A stretch of DNA of 64,000 nt from Reticulitermes speratus (GCA_021186555.1 JAJKFL010000039.1:41364610-41428609), one strand, 5' to 3'. Shown: positions 12,530 through 24,945, counted from the stretch's first letter. Program-made: numbers and translations. The notes: generated by a model not told the origin, from the letters alone.

Positions 12530-15500
12530 AAACTTTTATGTGTTTGTGAGTATTTATATAACTTTTATGTGTTTATGAGTATTTATATAACTTTTATGTG
12601 TTTGTGAGTATTTATATAACTTTTATGTGTTTGTGAGTATTTATATAACTTTTATGTGTTTATGAGTATTTATATAACTTTTATGTGTTTGTGAGTATTT
12701 ATATAACTTTTATGTGTTTTGGTATTTTATGAACTTTTATGGTTTTGAGTATTTATATAACTTTTATGGTTTTGTGAGTATTTATATAACTTTTATGTGT
12801 TTATGAGTATTTATATAACTTTATGTGTTTTGATATTATATAACTTTTTATGTGTTATATAGTATTTATATAACTTTTATGTGTTTATGAGTATTTATAT
12901 AACTTTTATGTGTTTATGAGTATTTATATAACTTTTATGTGTTTGTGAGTATTTATATAACTTTTATGTGTTTATGAGTATTTATATAACTTTTATGTGT
13001 TTATGAGTATTTATATAACTTTTATGTGTTTATGAGTATTTATATAACTTTTATGTGTTTATGAGTATTTATATAACTTTTATGTGTTTATGAGTATTTA
13101 TATAACTTTTATGTGTTTATGAGTATTTATATAACTTTTATGTGTTTATGAGTATTTATATAACTTTTATGTGTTTATGAGTATTTATATAACTTTTATG
13201 TGTTTATGAGTATTTATATAACTTTATGTGTTTATGAGTATTTATATAACTTTTATGTGTTTATGAGTATTTATATAACTTTTATGTGTTTGTGAGTATT
13301 TATATAACTTTTATGTGTTTATGAGTATTTATATAACTTTTATGTGTTTGTGAGTATTTATATAACTTTTATGTGTTTGATGAGTATTTATATAACTTTT
13401 ATGTGTTTGTGAGTATTTATATAACTTTTATGTGTTTATGAGTATTTATATAACTTTTATGTGTTTGTGAGTATTTATATAACTTTTATGTGTTTATGAG
13501 TATTTATATAACTTTTATGTGTTTATGAGTATTTATATAACTTTTATGTGTTTATGAGTATTTATATAACTTTTATGTGTTTATGAGTTATTATATAACT
13601 TTTATGTGTTTATGAGTATTTATATAACTTTTATGTGTTTGTGAGTATTTATATAACTTTTATGTGTTTATGAGTATTTATATAACTTTTATGTGTTTAT
13701 GAGTATTTATATAACTTTTATGTGTTTATGAGTATTTATATAACTTTTATGTGTTTGTGAGTATTTATATAACTTTTATGTGTTTATGAGTATTTATATA
13801 ACTTTTATGTGTTTTGAGTATTTATATAACGTTTATGTGTTTATGAGTATTTATATAACGTTTATGTGTTTGTGAGTATTTATATAACGTTTATGTGTTT
13901 ATGAGTATTTATATAACTTTTATGTGTTTATGAGTATTTATATAACTTTTATGTGTTTATGAGTATTTATATAACTTTTATGTGTTTTGGTATTTATATA
14001 ACTTTTATGTGTTTATGAGTATTTATATAACTTTTATGTGTTTATGAGTATTTATATAACTTTTATGTGTTTGTGAGTATTTATATAACTTTTATGTGTT
14101 TATGAGTATTTATATAACTTTTATGTGTTTATGAGTATTTATATAACTTTTATGTGTTTATGAGTATTTATATAACTTTTATGTGTTTATGAGTATTTAT
14201 ATAACTTTTATGTGTTTATGAGTATTTATATAACTTTTATGTGTTTATGAGTATTTATATAACTTTTATGTGTTTGTGAGTATTTATATAACTTTTATGT
14301 TTTATGAGTATTTATATAACTTTTATGTGTTTGTGAGTATTTATATAACTTTTATGTGTTTATGAGTATTTAATACTTTAGTTAATTTTATTTTTGTGTT
14401 TTGAGTATTTATATAACTTTTATGTGTTTTGAGTATTTATATAACTTTTATGTGTTTATGAGTATTTATATAACTTTTATGTGTTTATGAGTATTTATAT
14501 AACGTTTATGTGTTTATGAGTATTTATATAACTTTATGTGTTTATGAGTATTTATATAACTTTATGTGTTTATGAGTATTTATATAACTTTTATGTGTTT
14601 ATGAGTATTTATATAACTTTTATGTGTTTATGAGTATTTATATAACTTTTATGTGTTTATGAGTATTTATATAACTTTTATGTGTTTTGAGTATTTATAT
14701 AACTTTTATGTGTTTATGAGTATTTATATAACTTTTATGTGTTTGTGAGTATTTATATAACTTTTATGTGTTTATGAGTATTTATATAACTTTTATGTGT
14801 TTATGAGTATTTATATAACTCTTATGTGTTTATGAGTATTTATATAACTCTTATGTGTTTATGAGTATTTATATAACTCTTATGTGTTTATGAGTATTTA
14901 TATAACTTTTATGTGTTTGTGAGTATTTATATAACTTTTATGTGTTTATGAGTATTTATATAACTTTTATGTGTTTGTGAGTATTTATATAACTTTTATG
15001 TGTTTGTGAGTATTTATATAACTTTTATGTGTTTGTGAGTATTTATATAACTCTTATGTGTTTATGAGTATTTATATAACTTTTATGTGTTTGTGATTAT
15101 TTATATAACTCTTATGTGTTTATGAGTATTTATATAACTCTTATGTGTTTATGAGTATTTATATAACTCTTATGTGTTTATGAGTATTTATATAACTTTT
15201 ATGTGTTTGTGAGTATTTATATAACTTTTATGTGTTTGTGAGTATTTATATAACTCTTATGTGTTTATGAGTATTTATATAACTTTTATGTGTTTATGAG
15301 TATTTATATAACTTTTATGTGTTTGTGAGTATTTATATAACTTTTATGTGTTTGTGAGTATTTATATAACTCTTATGTGTTTATGAGTATTTATATATAA
15401 CTTTTATGTGTTTATGAGTATTTATATAACTTTTATGTGTTTATGAGTATTTATATAACTTTTATGTGTTTGTGAGTATTTATATAACTTTTATGTGTTT

Positions 15501-16070
15501 GTGAGTATTTATATAACTTTTATGTGTTTGTGAGTATTTATATAACTTTTATGTGTTTGTGAGTATTTATATAACTTTTATGTGTTTGTGAGTATTTATA
15601 TAACTTTTATGTGTTTGTGAGTATTTATATAACTCTTATGTGTTTATGAGTATTTATATAACTCTTATGTGTTTGTGAGTATTTATATAACTTTTATGTG
15701 TTTGTGAGTATTTATATAACTTTTATGTGTTTATGAGTATTTATATAACTTTTATGTGTTTATGAGTATTTATATAACTCTTATGTGTTTGTGAGTATTT
15801 ATATAACTTTTATGTGTTTGTGAGTATTTATATAACTTTTATGTGTTTATGAGTATTTATATAACTCTTATGTGTTTATGAGTATTTATATAACTCTTAT
15901 GTGTTTGTGAGTATTTATATAACTTTTATGTGTTTGTGAGTATTTATATAACTTTTATGTGTTTATGAGTATTTATATAACTCTTATGTGTTTGTGAGTA
16001 TTTATATAACTTTTATGTGTTTGTGAGTATTTATATAACTTTTATGTGTTTATGAGTATTTATATAACTC
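12530..16070 (+). repeat. 29-bp AT-rich tandem array (about 120 units)
   Basis: The unit aacttttatgtgtttatgag plus tatttatat is 29 bp. Variants are zoned: tatgag and tgtgag alternate throughout, aacgttta forms cluster near 13830-13890, and the aactcttatg form appears only after about 14818 and then recurs in blocks to the end. Degenerate units sit near 12715-12860 and 14370-14400. No coding potential. Confidence 0.97.
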
Positions 16071-16325
16071 CCCAGTCTATAATTTAATGAAAATCCGTTC
16101 AGAATTTCTTGACTCGTTATAGGCGAGCAGACCGACATGCCGAAGGCCATAAGCTTGTTTCGCAGCTTTTCGTTCCGACCGTCACGACCACACTTCAGGT
16201 TATGTCCATGCCCTGACCAATCACAAATTTTGTTATAATCCGTCAATGTCTGACATTTCCAAACAGATTTTGTCTCTCTCTGAGAAAAATAAAAAAAATT
16301 CGTAAATTTACCAATAAACAGCCGT
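16071..16325. other. Array flank, possible family I remnant
   Basis: The piece aatgaaaatccgttcagaat followed by gagcagaccgacatgccgaa resembles the end of the family I module. No gene is supported. Confidence 0.3.
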
Positions 16326-16400
16326 CAAACACAACACTTTATTACTACGTATCCATTCACAGCTACATGTTTCGGCTGATATGAAACCATCTTTAGGCTG
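16326..16400 (-). repeat. Penelope-like half motif
   Basis: Read on the minus strand it is gcctaaagatggtttcatat followed by cagccgaaacatgtagctg. This GATGG...GCCGAAACATGTAG layout is shared with the motifs at 27595, 32090, 32440, 48312 and 50650. Only one arm is seen. Confidence 0.5.
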
Positions 16401-17109
16401 CTTTTAATAATAAAAATTTATGTTTTATGTTTATAGGTGTCTTCGCATACAAAAACTCAACATCATAAACTACATAAAGTGAACATATAATTTATTTGCA
16501 ACCAATATTTTCTATAAATCATATTTTTATCGTGTTTAGTGATATCACGGTGTAGGAACTCAGTCAGTTGATATAGCGTCTTTAGTACGGTAACCGTAAC
16601 AAAATGAGCTGTTGTGAAGGAAAAGATACATATTCTGTGGTGTTTGGGTTGCGTGACAATTGCGCGCATGCGCATGGGTGTGTAGCTGCACAAAGCAATA
16701 TGCAAAACAGCGTAGTTGAAAGTTTCTGAATTCTCTGTGCGATCATTGATTTTCAGTTACGACAGTCATGTTCTTAAACCTACTGGAATCGAGGGATGAC
16801 GTATACAGATACGATACTAGTCGAACGTAGCGGTTAGGTTTATAGCGTTTATATAGGGTGTCAATTTTATCGTGTTCTGGGCACGGTATCTGTCGCAGGA
16901 TGTATCGGCGGATGCAAGCCCTGTATGCGGTAAAGCTGCCTTGCTCAGAGACACGATAAAACGGACATTTTGTATTTCATATTCGGCAAGTCTCGTGTTC
17001 AATTACTGGCCTCGAGACCGGCTGTCTGGAGCTGTTTCGTGGTTGTACTAAGTCGCTTCAGGGAAAAATCAGTATAGTGCCTCAAATTAGGCCTTTTACA
17101 GTTCATTTT
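16401..17109. other. Unassigned sequence
   Basis: AT-rich sequence with only short open frames on both strands, none with a recognisable domain. No repeat family is recognised. Confidence 0.4.
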
Positions 17110-17395
17110 ACTGAGTTGTCATATAATTCGACGCGATGCCCTTGGAGTTCGACTTGCTACGGGGTTGACGACCGGGGATCGAATCCCGGTGGGGCGAGAT
17201 TTTCAGCACCCGTCCAGAAAGGCCCTGGGCCACTGAGTCTCATATACAATGGGTACCGGGTTTTTCCCGGGGTTAAAGCGGCCGGGGCGTGGAGTTGACC
17301 ACCCACCCTCATCTAGCGCCGAGGTTAAAGAAAGAGTAGAACTATACCTCTACTCCCCCTCTGGGCCTTTATGGCCTGGTTCTGGGTGCTAATCT
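17110..17395 (+). mobile_element. SINE family B, head rearranged
   Basis: B box ggggatcgaatcccggtggg and the full body (cccgtccag, gggtaccgggt, gttaaagcggccggggcg, tctactccccctctgggcc) are clear. The normal head is replaced by tgcccttggagttcgacttg with only a rough match. Confidence 0.85.
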
Positions 17396-17539
17396 TGACT
17401 TCAGGCTTCCGCCGCGATGTTGATAAAATCTGCGTTCTTCTAGGTTCTAGGCGACTTTACCTGTGCTATTGGAGTTGCCGACAATCAATGCCAAAGAACA
17501 CGGTACTATTCCATGGTCACTGACACACAGCTGCGGAAG

Positions 17540-17715
17540 GATATACTGTGGAGCTGGGATAGCTCAGTCATTATAGTGACAGAGCTACGGGCTACGGAAT
17601 TCGAGTCCACCTCGTCAAAAGCCCAGTCGCATCTGGGATCCATCTTGTTTCCTACGCAAGGGGTATGGGAGGCTGTTTACTTGGGGTTAAAGCGGCCGTA
17701 ACGTAAAGCTGGTCC
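17540..17715 (+). mobile_element. SINE family B, degenerate
   Basis: The A box region is recognisable as gggatagctcagtcattata, followed by a decayed B box (ggaattcgagtccacc) and the family body (aaggggtatgggaggctg, ggttaaagcggccg). It is an old copy. Confidence 0.7.
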
Positions 17716-17749
17716 TCAGGTTATTAATGTCTGTAATGGCCTTGCCGTT

Positions 17750-17883
17750 GCTCTGACTGTTAGTCGCCGGAACCTCCCGGTCAAAGGCTAGTTTCTATCC
17801 CAGCTTTGTCCCATGTGGTATTTGTGGTGGAGAAAGTGGCATTGGGACTGGTTTTTATCCAGTACTTCCGTTTTTCCCTGTCA
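17750..17883 (+). mobile_element. SINE family D, degenerate plus-strand copy
   Basis: The order tagtcgccgg, tcccatgtggtatttgtgg, aaagtggcattgggactgg, ccagtacttccgtttttccc, ctgtca matches the minus strand of the intact family D copies at 27745 and 36945. It is fused directly to a family C SINE. Confidence 0.65.
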
Positions 17884-18145
17884 CTATGTCGCGGGTTCGA
17901 TTCCCGATGGTGTCATTACAATTTTTCATTGACATAATCGTTTCGGCCGCACTATGGCGCTGGTGTCAACTCAGCCTCTAACAGAAATGATTACAAGAAA
18001 TATTTCCTGGGGGGTAAAGGCGGCCGGTACGTAGTGGCTGACAACCTTACCACCTTCATGTGCCGATTGTCTATAAATCTGGAAGCCTCAACCTCCTGGA
18101 ACCTTAAGGGCCTGTCCAGGCCTGTAATGGGATTGCTTTTAGTAT
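17884..18145 (+). mobile_element. SINE family C (tRNA-derived), head-truncated
   Basis: It starts at the B box gtcgcgggttcgattcccga and continues with cattgacataatcgtttcgg, gtgtcaactcagcctctaac, gtaaaggcggccggtacg and ccaccttcatgtgccgattg, ending near the glycine-rich-looking tail ggcctgtccaggcctgtaat. It matches the minus-strand copies at 54676 and 57008. Confidence 0.85.
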
Positions 18146-18689
18146 AATTACACCAACGCTCCGTATTCATTCGTCTGATTTTAGCAATTGACAGCATCGT
18201 TAAATAATACACTTAAGATGTGTGGAGCTGTACCTCCATCATTCGCCGCTATGCCGTCGTGACCTGATGATTCAGCACAGGGGCGGCTTTCGTGTGTTTA
18301 ACGTTTGAGATTGGCGTCTTGTGCTCTCACACGGTGTGTGAAGGTTGGCCTGTCAGCAGGGGCAAGGCGTTGAGTCACGCTATAAAGTACTTAATAATAT
18401 AAATAGGGGTGGGGGCGGTCAGCAACCCTCGCGCCACCAGTTACGATTGTGTCGTCATGCGCGCCACCTTGTTCTATTTAGCGCGATTTCCAAAGGAAAA
18501 TCCTTTATGTCCTTGTAACATTTATCGCTTTATAAGTAAAGTTGTAAACCAAAAACGTAAAATTTTCCCTTTGCACGCTGTGAAGGTGTCTAGCTCCATC
18601 GATTCTTAACTTGGGATTTAGATGGATGTGGTCAGCCTCATGTTTCGTGCCTTTGCCTTACGGAAACAAGCCCCTATTCCCATTGAATA
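18146..18689. other. Unassigned sequence
   Basis: No gene or repeat is recognised. A 66-codon frame at 18409 has no recognisable domain. Confidence 0.35.
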
Positions 18690-18965
18690 TGAGGCTGGTT
18701 GTGGTGGGGTGACTTGAGGGAAGGAGACCACTTGGAAGACCCAGGCGTAGATGGGAGGATAATATTAAAATGGATCTTCAAGAAGTGGGATGAGGGGCGT
18801 GGACTGGATTGATATGGCTCAGGATAGGGACAGGTGGCGGGCTGTTGTGAGTACGGTAATGAACCTTCGGGTTCCATAAAACGCGGGGAATTTCTTGACT
18901 AGCTGAGGACCTGTTAGCTTCTCAAGAAGGACTGTGCTACATGGAGTTAGTTAGTTAGTTAGTTA
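18690..18965 (+). mobile_element. Non-LTR retrotransposon family E, 3' end
   Basis: It contains the decayed end of the family E ORF (ggaagacccaggcgtagatg, atattaaaatggatcttcaa, aggatagggacaggtggcgg, aatgaaccttcgggttcca then taa), the 3' UTR aacgcggggaatttcttgac and agaaggactgtgctacatgg, and a GTTA-repeat tail ending near 18965. Confidence 0.88.
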
Positions 18966-19309
18966 TGGGGCTGGATGGGCCTCAGATCCAAGATTCAAAC
19001 ACCCAATCGCCCATTTTCCCCAAGCTAAAATCTTTTCTGTGCCTAATTATACACCGCGTGATGAAGATGTATGGAGTTGAGGTATGGCTCCATATATTAT
19101 TAGCCTCGATGCTTGTTGGAAATAGCCAGCTGAACTCCTACTATTTGCCTTGGGGGAAGGAGCCCTCAGTGTGCACTGTATAAGGCGCTGGTTTGGCCAA
19201 GGGTGCGTTTGGAAGTTTTACAGAAGATTGGTATGGCTTGACCATTCTGGGAATCAGTGTAGTACGTGTTGCAGCCACAACCTTCTGCTTTGATTCTGAA
19301 CTGATGTTA
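18966..19309. other. Unassigned sequence upstream of the mariner remnant
   Basis: No gene is recognised. The mariner 5' terminal repeat should fall here or just after it, but I cannot identify it with confidence. Confidence 0.3.
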
Positions 19310-20000
19310 ATTTTTGTGCTCGTTTAGCGAGATGCTAGATTTCCTAACGGGCGACTTGAAGGATCAGAGACTTTGTGTTAACTTTTGCTTCGAACTCGGG
19401 AACATTGCATCGGAATACAATCAAACCTCACGACTGTTTCAGTTGAAAATACTCTGGAGAAAACGCAGGCTTCGGGCTGTTTTGTCAATTGGCACGTCGG
19501 CAAAATTCAGTTGAAGATCGCTAGCGTCCACGTCGTCGTCGATTCACAGTTCGCACAGAAGAAAACGCAAAATCGTCACCGAAGACCGACAAAGTACACT
19601 TTTGGAGGTTGCTAACAGGTTAGACCTACCATTTGGAAAATGTCAGCTGCTTCTAAATAATGATTCGAACATGTGGCTTACCTCCGATAAGTTTGTACCT
19701 CGGTGGCTCACCGAAGGGCAGAAGCATCGGCACTTTGTGGCCGCTAGAAACCAAAGGTGTGTTTCCCGACCTCTACTTTCTCGCCTGATTTTGCCCTTTC
19801 TCATTTTTTTTTTTTCCCGGGAACGAAATCAGAGCTACGAGTGCGTTATTTCCACGACGTCCTTGAAATTCCGGAATAACCGCTGATCGTCCCACACGTT
19901 ATTCCAAAAGTCAGTTCCAGCGGTGTTTCCAGCATTGACAGAAACTCTGGACCTGTTGCGTGCACTTGAAAGGTGGCCACTTTGACGGGACAACCACGAC
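19310..20000 (+). pseudogene. Mariner-like transposase pseudogene, catalytic core missing
   Basis: Pieces in shifting frames match a mariner transposase in order. N-terminal pieces are KDQRLCVNFCFELGNIASE at about 19360-19410 and EVANRLDLPFGKCQLLLNN at about 19605-19660, then KFVPRWLTEGQKHRHF at about 19689-19740, which together form the DNA-binding helix-turn-helix part. After about 19770 the C-terminal part follows (SPDFALSHFFLFPG, then about 19900-19970 SQFQRCFQ). The stretch between KFVPR...and SPDFA, which carries most of the DDD/DDE catalytic residues, is absent, and frameshifts and stops occur. It cannot encode an active transposase. Identification is by memory of the family layout. 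Confidence 0.75.
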
Positions 20001-20091
20001 TGGTATCACGTGTAAGCATACTTGATATCGACTGAGTCCGGGAACTTTTACGTACGACTTTTTTATATTCACGTGTGTATGTCATAACTGC

Positions 20092-20345
20092 CGATCTCAG
20101 TGGCCGCGCGGTCTAAGGCGTGGGTCTTCGCCGCTCTCTTACTGGGATTGCGGGTTCGAATCCACCGGGGGCATGGATGTCTGTCTGTTGTGAGTGTTGT
20201 GTGTTGTCAGGTAGAGTCTCTGCGACGGGCTGATCACTCGTCCAGAGGAGTCCTACCGAGTGTTGTGTGTCTGAGTGTGATAGTGAAGCGTCGAAAAATG
20301 AAGCGGCCTAGGCCCCCAAGGGGCTGTCGAGCCATAGGAAAAAAA
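20092..20345 (+). mobile_element. SINE family A
   Basis: It starts gccgatctcagtggccgcgc with A box and a mutated B box (gcgggttcgaatccaccgg), continues cgggctgatcactcgtccag and ends gctgtcgagccataggaaaa. The tail is a short A run. A clear target duplication is not seen. Confidence 0.9.
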
Positions 20346-20354
20346 TTATCGTAA

Positions 20355-20640
20355 CTAACTAACTCCATATAGCACAGTCCTTCTTGAGAAGCTAAAAAGT
20401 CCTCAGCTAGTCAAGAAATTCCCCGCGTTTTGTGAACCCGAAGGTTCATTACCGCAATCACAACAGCCCGCCACCTGTCCCTATCCTAAGTAAGGCCCCA
20501 TAACTAACTAACTAACTATCCATATAGCTCAGTCCTTCTTGAGAAGCTAACAGGTCGTCAGCTAGTCTAGAAATTCCCCGCGTTTTGTGGAACCCGAATG
20601 TTCATTACCGCACTCACAACAGCCCGCCACCTTCCCTATC
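20355..20640 (-). mobile_element. Family E 3' end, two tandem copies (minus)
   Basis: Two successive units each begin with a TAAC run, then catatagcacagtccttctt, tccccgcgttttgtg and cacaacagcccgccacc. They are joined by tcctaagtaaggccccataa plus TAAC repeats, the same junction seen in the larger tandem clusters at 28990 and 55660. Confidence 0.88.
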
Positions 20641-21479
20641 GAGCAATATCATAACAGCGATTATAATCTCAATTACGAAAGGCCAATGCTATGTAGCTTA
20701 CAGCTTGTTTCGTAACGGCTGTTGGTAGCTCGACTGTCTATTGTTATCAGAAACACGTGTTCCCCTCGGCCCTTCGTAATTACATGTGACGTCACTATGT
20801 AGGTGGACCCTCCATGGTGCACGACGCTGCCTTCCTGTGGAGCCCCCAGAAATACTCTTAGCACGTTCTAATTGGTCGCACCTATGAATGAATAACTAAC
20901 TGATTGTTTCACTTGCGGGGTTCTGAAATAAATGTGACCGCTTTCTGCCACTCCCAGTCAGTATAACAGACACGAAATCTACATAAATTTGTATTTACTT
21001 ATTCTGCATGTAAACAAGCTGTTAGTAGCTTAAAAGTTTTTGGGTTGTAGCCCGCGTCAATTTTTGGTGTGCAACCAACGTTTCGGGAACATTTGTTTGT
21101 CCCATCTTCAGGGTTTTAGGTGAAAAGCAAGCAACATGATCACGGCGGAAGCCTTCAATTACATAAGATGTTAGTAGTTTAGACTGTAACTTTGAATGAT
21201 AGGATGATTGGCGAAAGATAAAATGATGTGGAAGTGGTCGTAGCCTATTTTGTTATACCACAGCAGCAGTTGTGTTGAGAGACTGAGAAAAACAGTGGAA
21301 GACCAGTCAGTGTACGTGCTGTGCAGTGCTGCCACTGCAACGCGACGTTCAGTTGACGTAACTTTGTGTGACCGAACGTTGACTAAGTTGGTAGACATGG
21401 GTCACAAGAGAAATATCTGTCGAGCGTTGTTGGCAATAATGTCTGAGTGATTTCTCTGATTTTTACTTCCTAAAGCCCA
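20641..21479. other. Unassigned sequence with one fold-back half motif
   Basis: No gene is recognised. At 21075-21120 a half motif (caaccaacgtttcgggaac, then tcccatcttcagggtttt) of the GAAACG/CTTCAGG fold-back type occurs. A 66-codon frame at 21250 shows no recognisable domain. Confidence 0.4.
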
Positions 21480-23140
21480 GTGGTTACTATATGTACCACC
21501 AGTTTAACATTCAACAATTCTACGTTCTGCCCACACAGTGTATTTATGTGTTTTATGTGGATCTCAGAACAAACAGCGATTATTTCACTGTACAGCATTA
21601 ACTGACTGGTTTGTATAACTGAGACGGAGTGTGTTTACTGCGCGGTACGGACTGTATTTATGTGTTTTGTGTGGATCTCAGAACAAACAGCGATTATTTC
21701 ACTGTACACAATTAACTGACTGGTTTGTATAACTGAGACGGAGTGTGTTTACTGCGCGGTACGGACTGTATTTATGTGTTTTGTGTGGATCTCAGAACAA
21801 ACAGCGATTATTTCACTGTACAACATTAACTGACTGGTTTGTATAACTGAGACGGAGTGTGTTTACTGCGCGGTACGGACTGTATTTATGTGTTTTGTGT
21901 GGATCTCAGAACAAACAGCGATTATTTCACTGTACAGCATTAACTGACTGGTTTGTATAACTGAGACGGAGTGTGTTTACTGCGCGGTACGGACTGTATT
22001 TATGTGTTTTGTGTGGATCTCAGAACAAACAGCGATTATTTCACTGTACAGCATTAACTGACTGGTTTGTATAACTGAGACGGAGTGTGTTTACTGCGCG
22101 GTACGGACTGTATTTATGTGTTTTGTGTGGATCTCAGAACAAACAGCGATTATTTCACTGTACACATTAACTGACTGGTTTGTATAACTGAGACGGAGTG
22201 TGTTTACTGCGCGGTACGGACTGTATTTATGTGTTTTGTGTGGATCTCAGAACAAACAGCGATTATTTCACTGTACAACATTAACTGACTGGTTTGTATA
22301 ACTGAGACGGAGTGTGTTTACTGCGCGGTACGGACTGTATTTATGTGTTTTGTGTGGATCTCAGAACAAACAGCGATTATTTCACTGTACAGCATTAACT
22401 GACTGGTTTGTATAACTGAGACGGAGTGTGTTTACTGCGCGGTACGGACTGAATTTTTGTGTTTTGTGTGGATCTCAGAACAAACAGCGATTATTTCACT
22501 GTACAACATTAACTGACTGGTTTGTATAACTGAGACGGAGTGTGTTTACTGCGCGGTACGGACTGAATTTTTGTGTTTTGTGTGGATCTCAGAACAAACA
22601 GCGATTATTTCACTGTACAACATTAACTGACTGGTTTGTATAACTGAGACGCAGTGTGTTTACTGCGCGGTACGGACTGTATTTATGTGTTTTGTGTGGA
22701 TCTCAGAACAAACAGCGATTATTTCACTGTACAACATTAACTGACTGGTTTGTATAACTGAGACGCAGTGTGTTTACTGCGCGGTACGGACTGTATTTAT
22801 GTGTTTTGTGTGGATCTCAGAACAAACAGCGATTATTTCACTGTACAACATTAACTGACTGGTTTGTATAACTGAGACGGAGTGTGTTTACTGCGCGGTA
22901 CGGACTGTATTTATGTGTTTTGTGTGGATCTCAGAACAAACAGCGATTATTTCACTGTACAACATTAACTGACTGGTTTGTATAACTGAGACGGAGTGTG
23001 TTTACTGCGCGGTACGGACTGTATTTATGTGTTTTGTGTGGATCTCAGAACAAACAGCGATTATTTCACTGTACAACATTAACTGACTGGTTTGTATAAC
23101 TGAGACGGAGTGTGTTTACTGCGCGGTACGGACTGTATTT
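21480..23140 (+). repeat. 114-bp tandem array, copy 2 (about 14 units)
   Basis: It has the same unit and the same left flank (cagtggttactatatgtacc, acgttctgcccacacagtgt) as the array at 4555. Two adjacent units at about 22450 and 22565 share a gaatttttgtg variant and two others gacgcagtgtg, marking recent local duplications. It ends at tatttatatataattatg. Confidence 0.96.
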
Positions 23141-23355
23141 ATATATAATTATGATTAATCTTAGTCGTTAAGTAGTTAAGACTTGCTGATGTGCAACTTA
23201 ATCGAAATGAAGTTGTAATTAAAGTGTGCGCCCTACAGATATTAATTCAAACTGCACAATTACTAATGTAAGTTTCACAAAACATAACTATTTTAAATCA
23301 TGTCCGTTTGTGACTACTATTTTGGTTTCCTAATTTTAACGAGGATAGATAATTT

Positions 23356-23545
23356 ATATGAGGGGCGGGTGGGGGGTGAAAGGAGCAGCTTGGAAAACCT
23401 GGACGTAGATGGGAGGATGTGGATTGGATTTATCTGATTTGGGGTACGGCCAAGTGACGTGGTGTTGTGAAGATGGCAATAAAACCTCGTGTTACATAAA
23501 ATGTGGGCAACTGCGTAAATAGCTGAGGATCTGTTATGTTTACAA
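23356..23545 (+). mobile_element. Family E 3' end, degenerate
   Basis: The order gaaaacctggacgtagatgg, gatgtggattggatttatc, gacgtggtgttgtgaa, caataaaacctcgtgttaca and aatagctgaggatctgttat follows family E with many substitutions. The GTTA tail is gone. The preceding 23141-23355 is AT-rich and unassigned. Confidence 0.65.
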
Positions 23546-23671
23546 CTTCATTGATCATGCATAGAGTAAGGTGTCATTGTTAGTGATGACAGACAGCTTT
23601 TGTCAGATATTTGTGGCTCTGAACAATTCACAGTCTGAGCATTTGTGGTTAAGTATCGAATTTGTCAGTTG

Positions 23672-23993
23672 GACCGATCGTGTGAGAAATGAAGAAGTAT
23701 TACACAGAGTGAAGGAGGAGAGGAATATCGTACATACAATAAAAAGAAGAAAGGCTAACTGGATTGGTCACATCTTGCGTGGAAACTGCCTTCTGAAACA
23801 CGTGACTGAAGGAAAGTTAGAGGGAAGGATAGAAATGACGGGAAGACGAGGGAGAAGACGTAAGCAGCTACTGGATGACCTTAAGGAAAAGAGTAGATAC
23901 TGGAAATTGAAAGAGGAAGCAATAGATCGCACCCTGTGGAGAACTCGCTTTGGAAGAGGCTACGGACCTGTCGTAAGACAGACTGCAGAATGA
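23672..23993 (+). pseudogene. Non-LTR retrotransposon family K, C-terminal fragment (copy 2)
   Basis: From gatcgtgtgagaaatgaaga the sequence is nearly identical to the copy at 10426: KANWIGHILRGNCLLKHV, GRRGRRRKQLLDDLKEKSR and RTRFGRGYGPVVRQTAE then a stop at 23991-23993. The open frame extends upstream to 23571, but that part is unrelated flank. The shared truncation point with copy 1 suggests either a common internal start or duplication from a single truncated parent. Confidence 0.8.
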
Positions 23994-24657
23994 AGAGGCT
24001 ACGGACCTGTCGTAAGACAGACTACAGAATGAAGAGGCTACGGACCTGTCGTAAGACAGACTGCAGAATGAAGAGGCTACGGACCTGTCGTAAGACAGAC
24101 TGCAGAATGAAGAGGCTACGGACCTGTCGTAAGACAGACTGCAGAATGAAGAGGCTACGGACCTGTCGTAAGACAGACTGCAGAATGAAGAGGCTACGGA
24201 CCTGTCGTAAGACAGACTGCAGAATGAAGAGGCTACGGACCTGTCGTAAGACAGACTGCAGAATGAAGAGGCTACGGACCTGTCGTAAGACAGACTGCAG
24301 AATGAAGGGGCTACGGACCTGTCGTAAGACAGACTGCAGAATGAAGAGGCTACGGACCTGTCGTAAGACAGATTGCAGAATGAAGGGGCTACGGACCTGT
24401 CGTAAGACAGACTGCAGAATGAAGAGGCTACGGACCTGTCGTAAGACAGACTACAGAATGAAGAGGCTACGGACCTGTCGTAAGACAGACTGCAGAATGA
24501 AGAGGCTACGGACCTGTCGTAAGACAGACTGCAGAATGAAGAGGCTACGGACCTGTCGTAAGACAGACTACAGAATGAAGAGGCTACGGACCTGTCGTAA
24601 GACAGACTGCAGAATGAAGAGGCTACGGACCTGTCGTAAGACAGACTGCAGAATGAA
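23955..24657 (+). repeat. 39-bp tandem array, 3' tail of family K (copy 2)
   Basis: About 18 units of the same 39-bp unit as at 10703. It ends gcagaatgaatgaatatcg, close to the ending of copy 1 (gcagaatgaatgatgaatg), so the tail ends on a gaatga-rich terminus. The 265-codon open frame through it is a by-product. Confidence 0.96.
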
Positions 24658-24945
24658 TGAATATCGAAAGGGGTTTACTACAGACTGTGTGACAAATGTC
24701 ATTGTACCTGTTGTCACTAGCAAATGGGTGTAAATCTGAGACAGTACAACTGTTAGTAAACAAACCTTCTTGTGTCTGGCAAACTTAGGCTCTTTTTATA
24801 GACGTTAGACTTCACGCCTTTTTAAATAATGAATTTCTTACTAACTTTGCCAGTGTTATGTTAGTTTTTCTTTCCTAAGAATCATGTCATTATCGAAAAG
24901 CGCTAGCTAACACTTTGAAGTCTCAAGCTCGTGTGTATTATATAT
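24658..24945. other. Unassigned sequence between two arrays
   Basis: No gene or repeat family is recognised. Confidence 0.35.
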
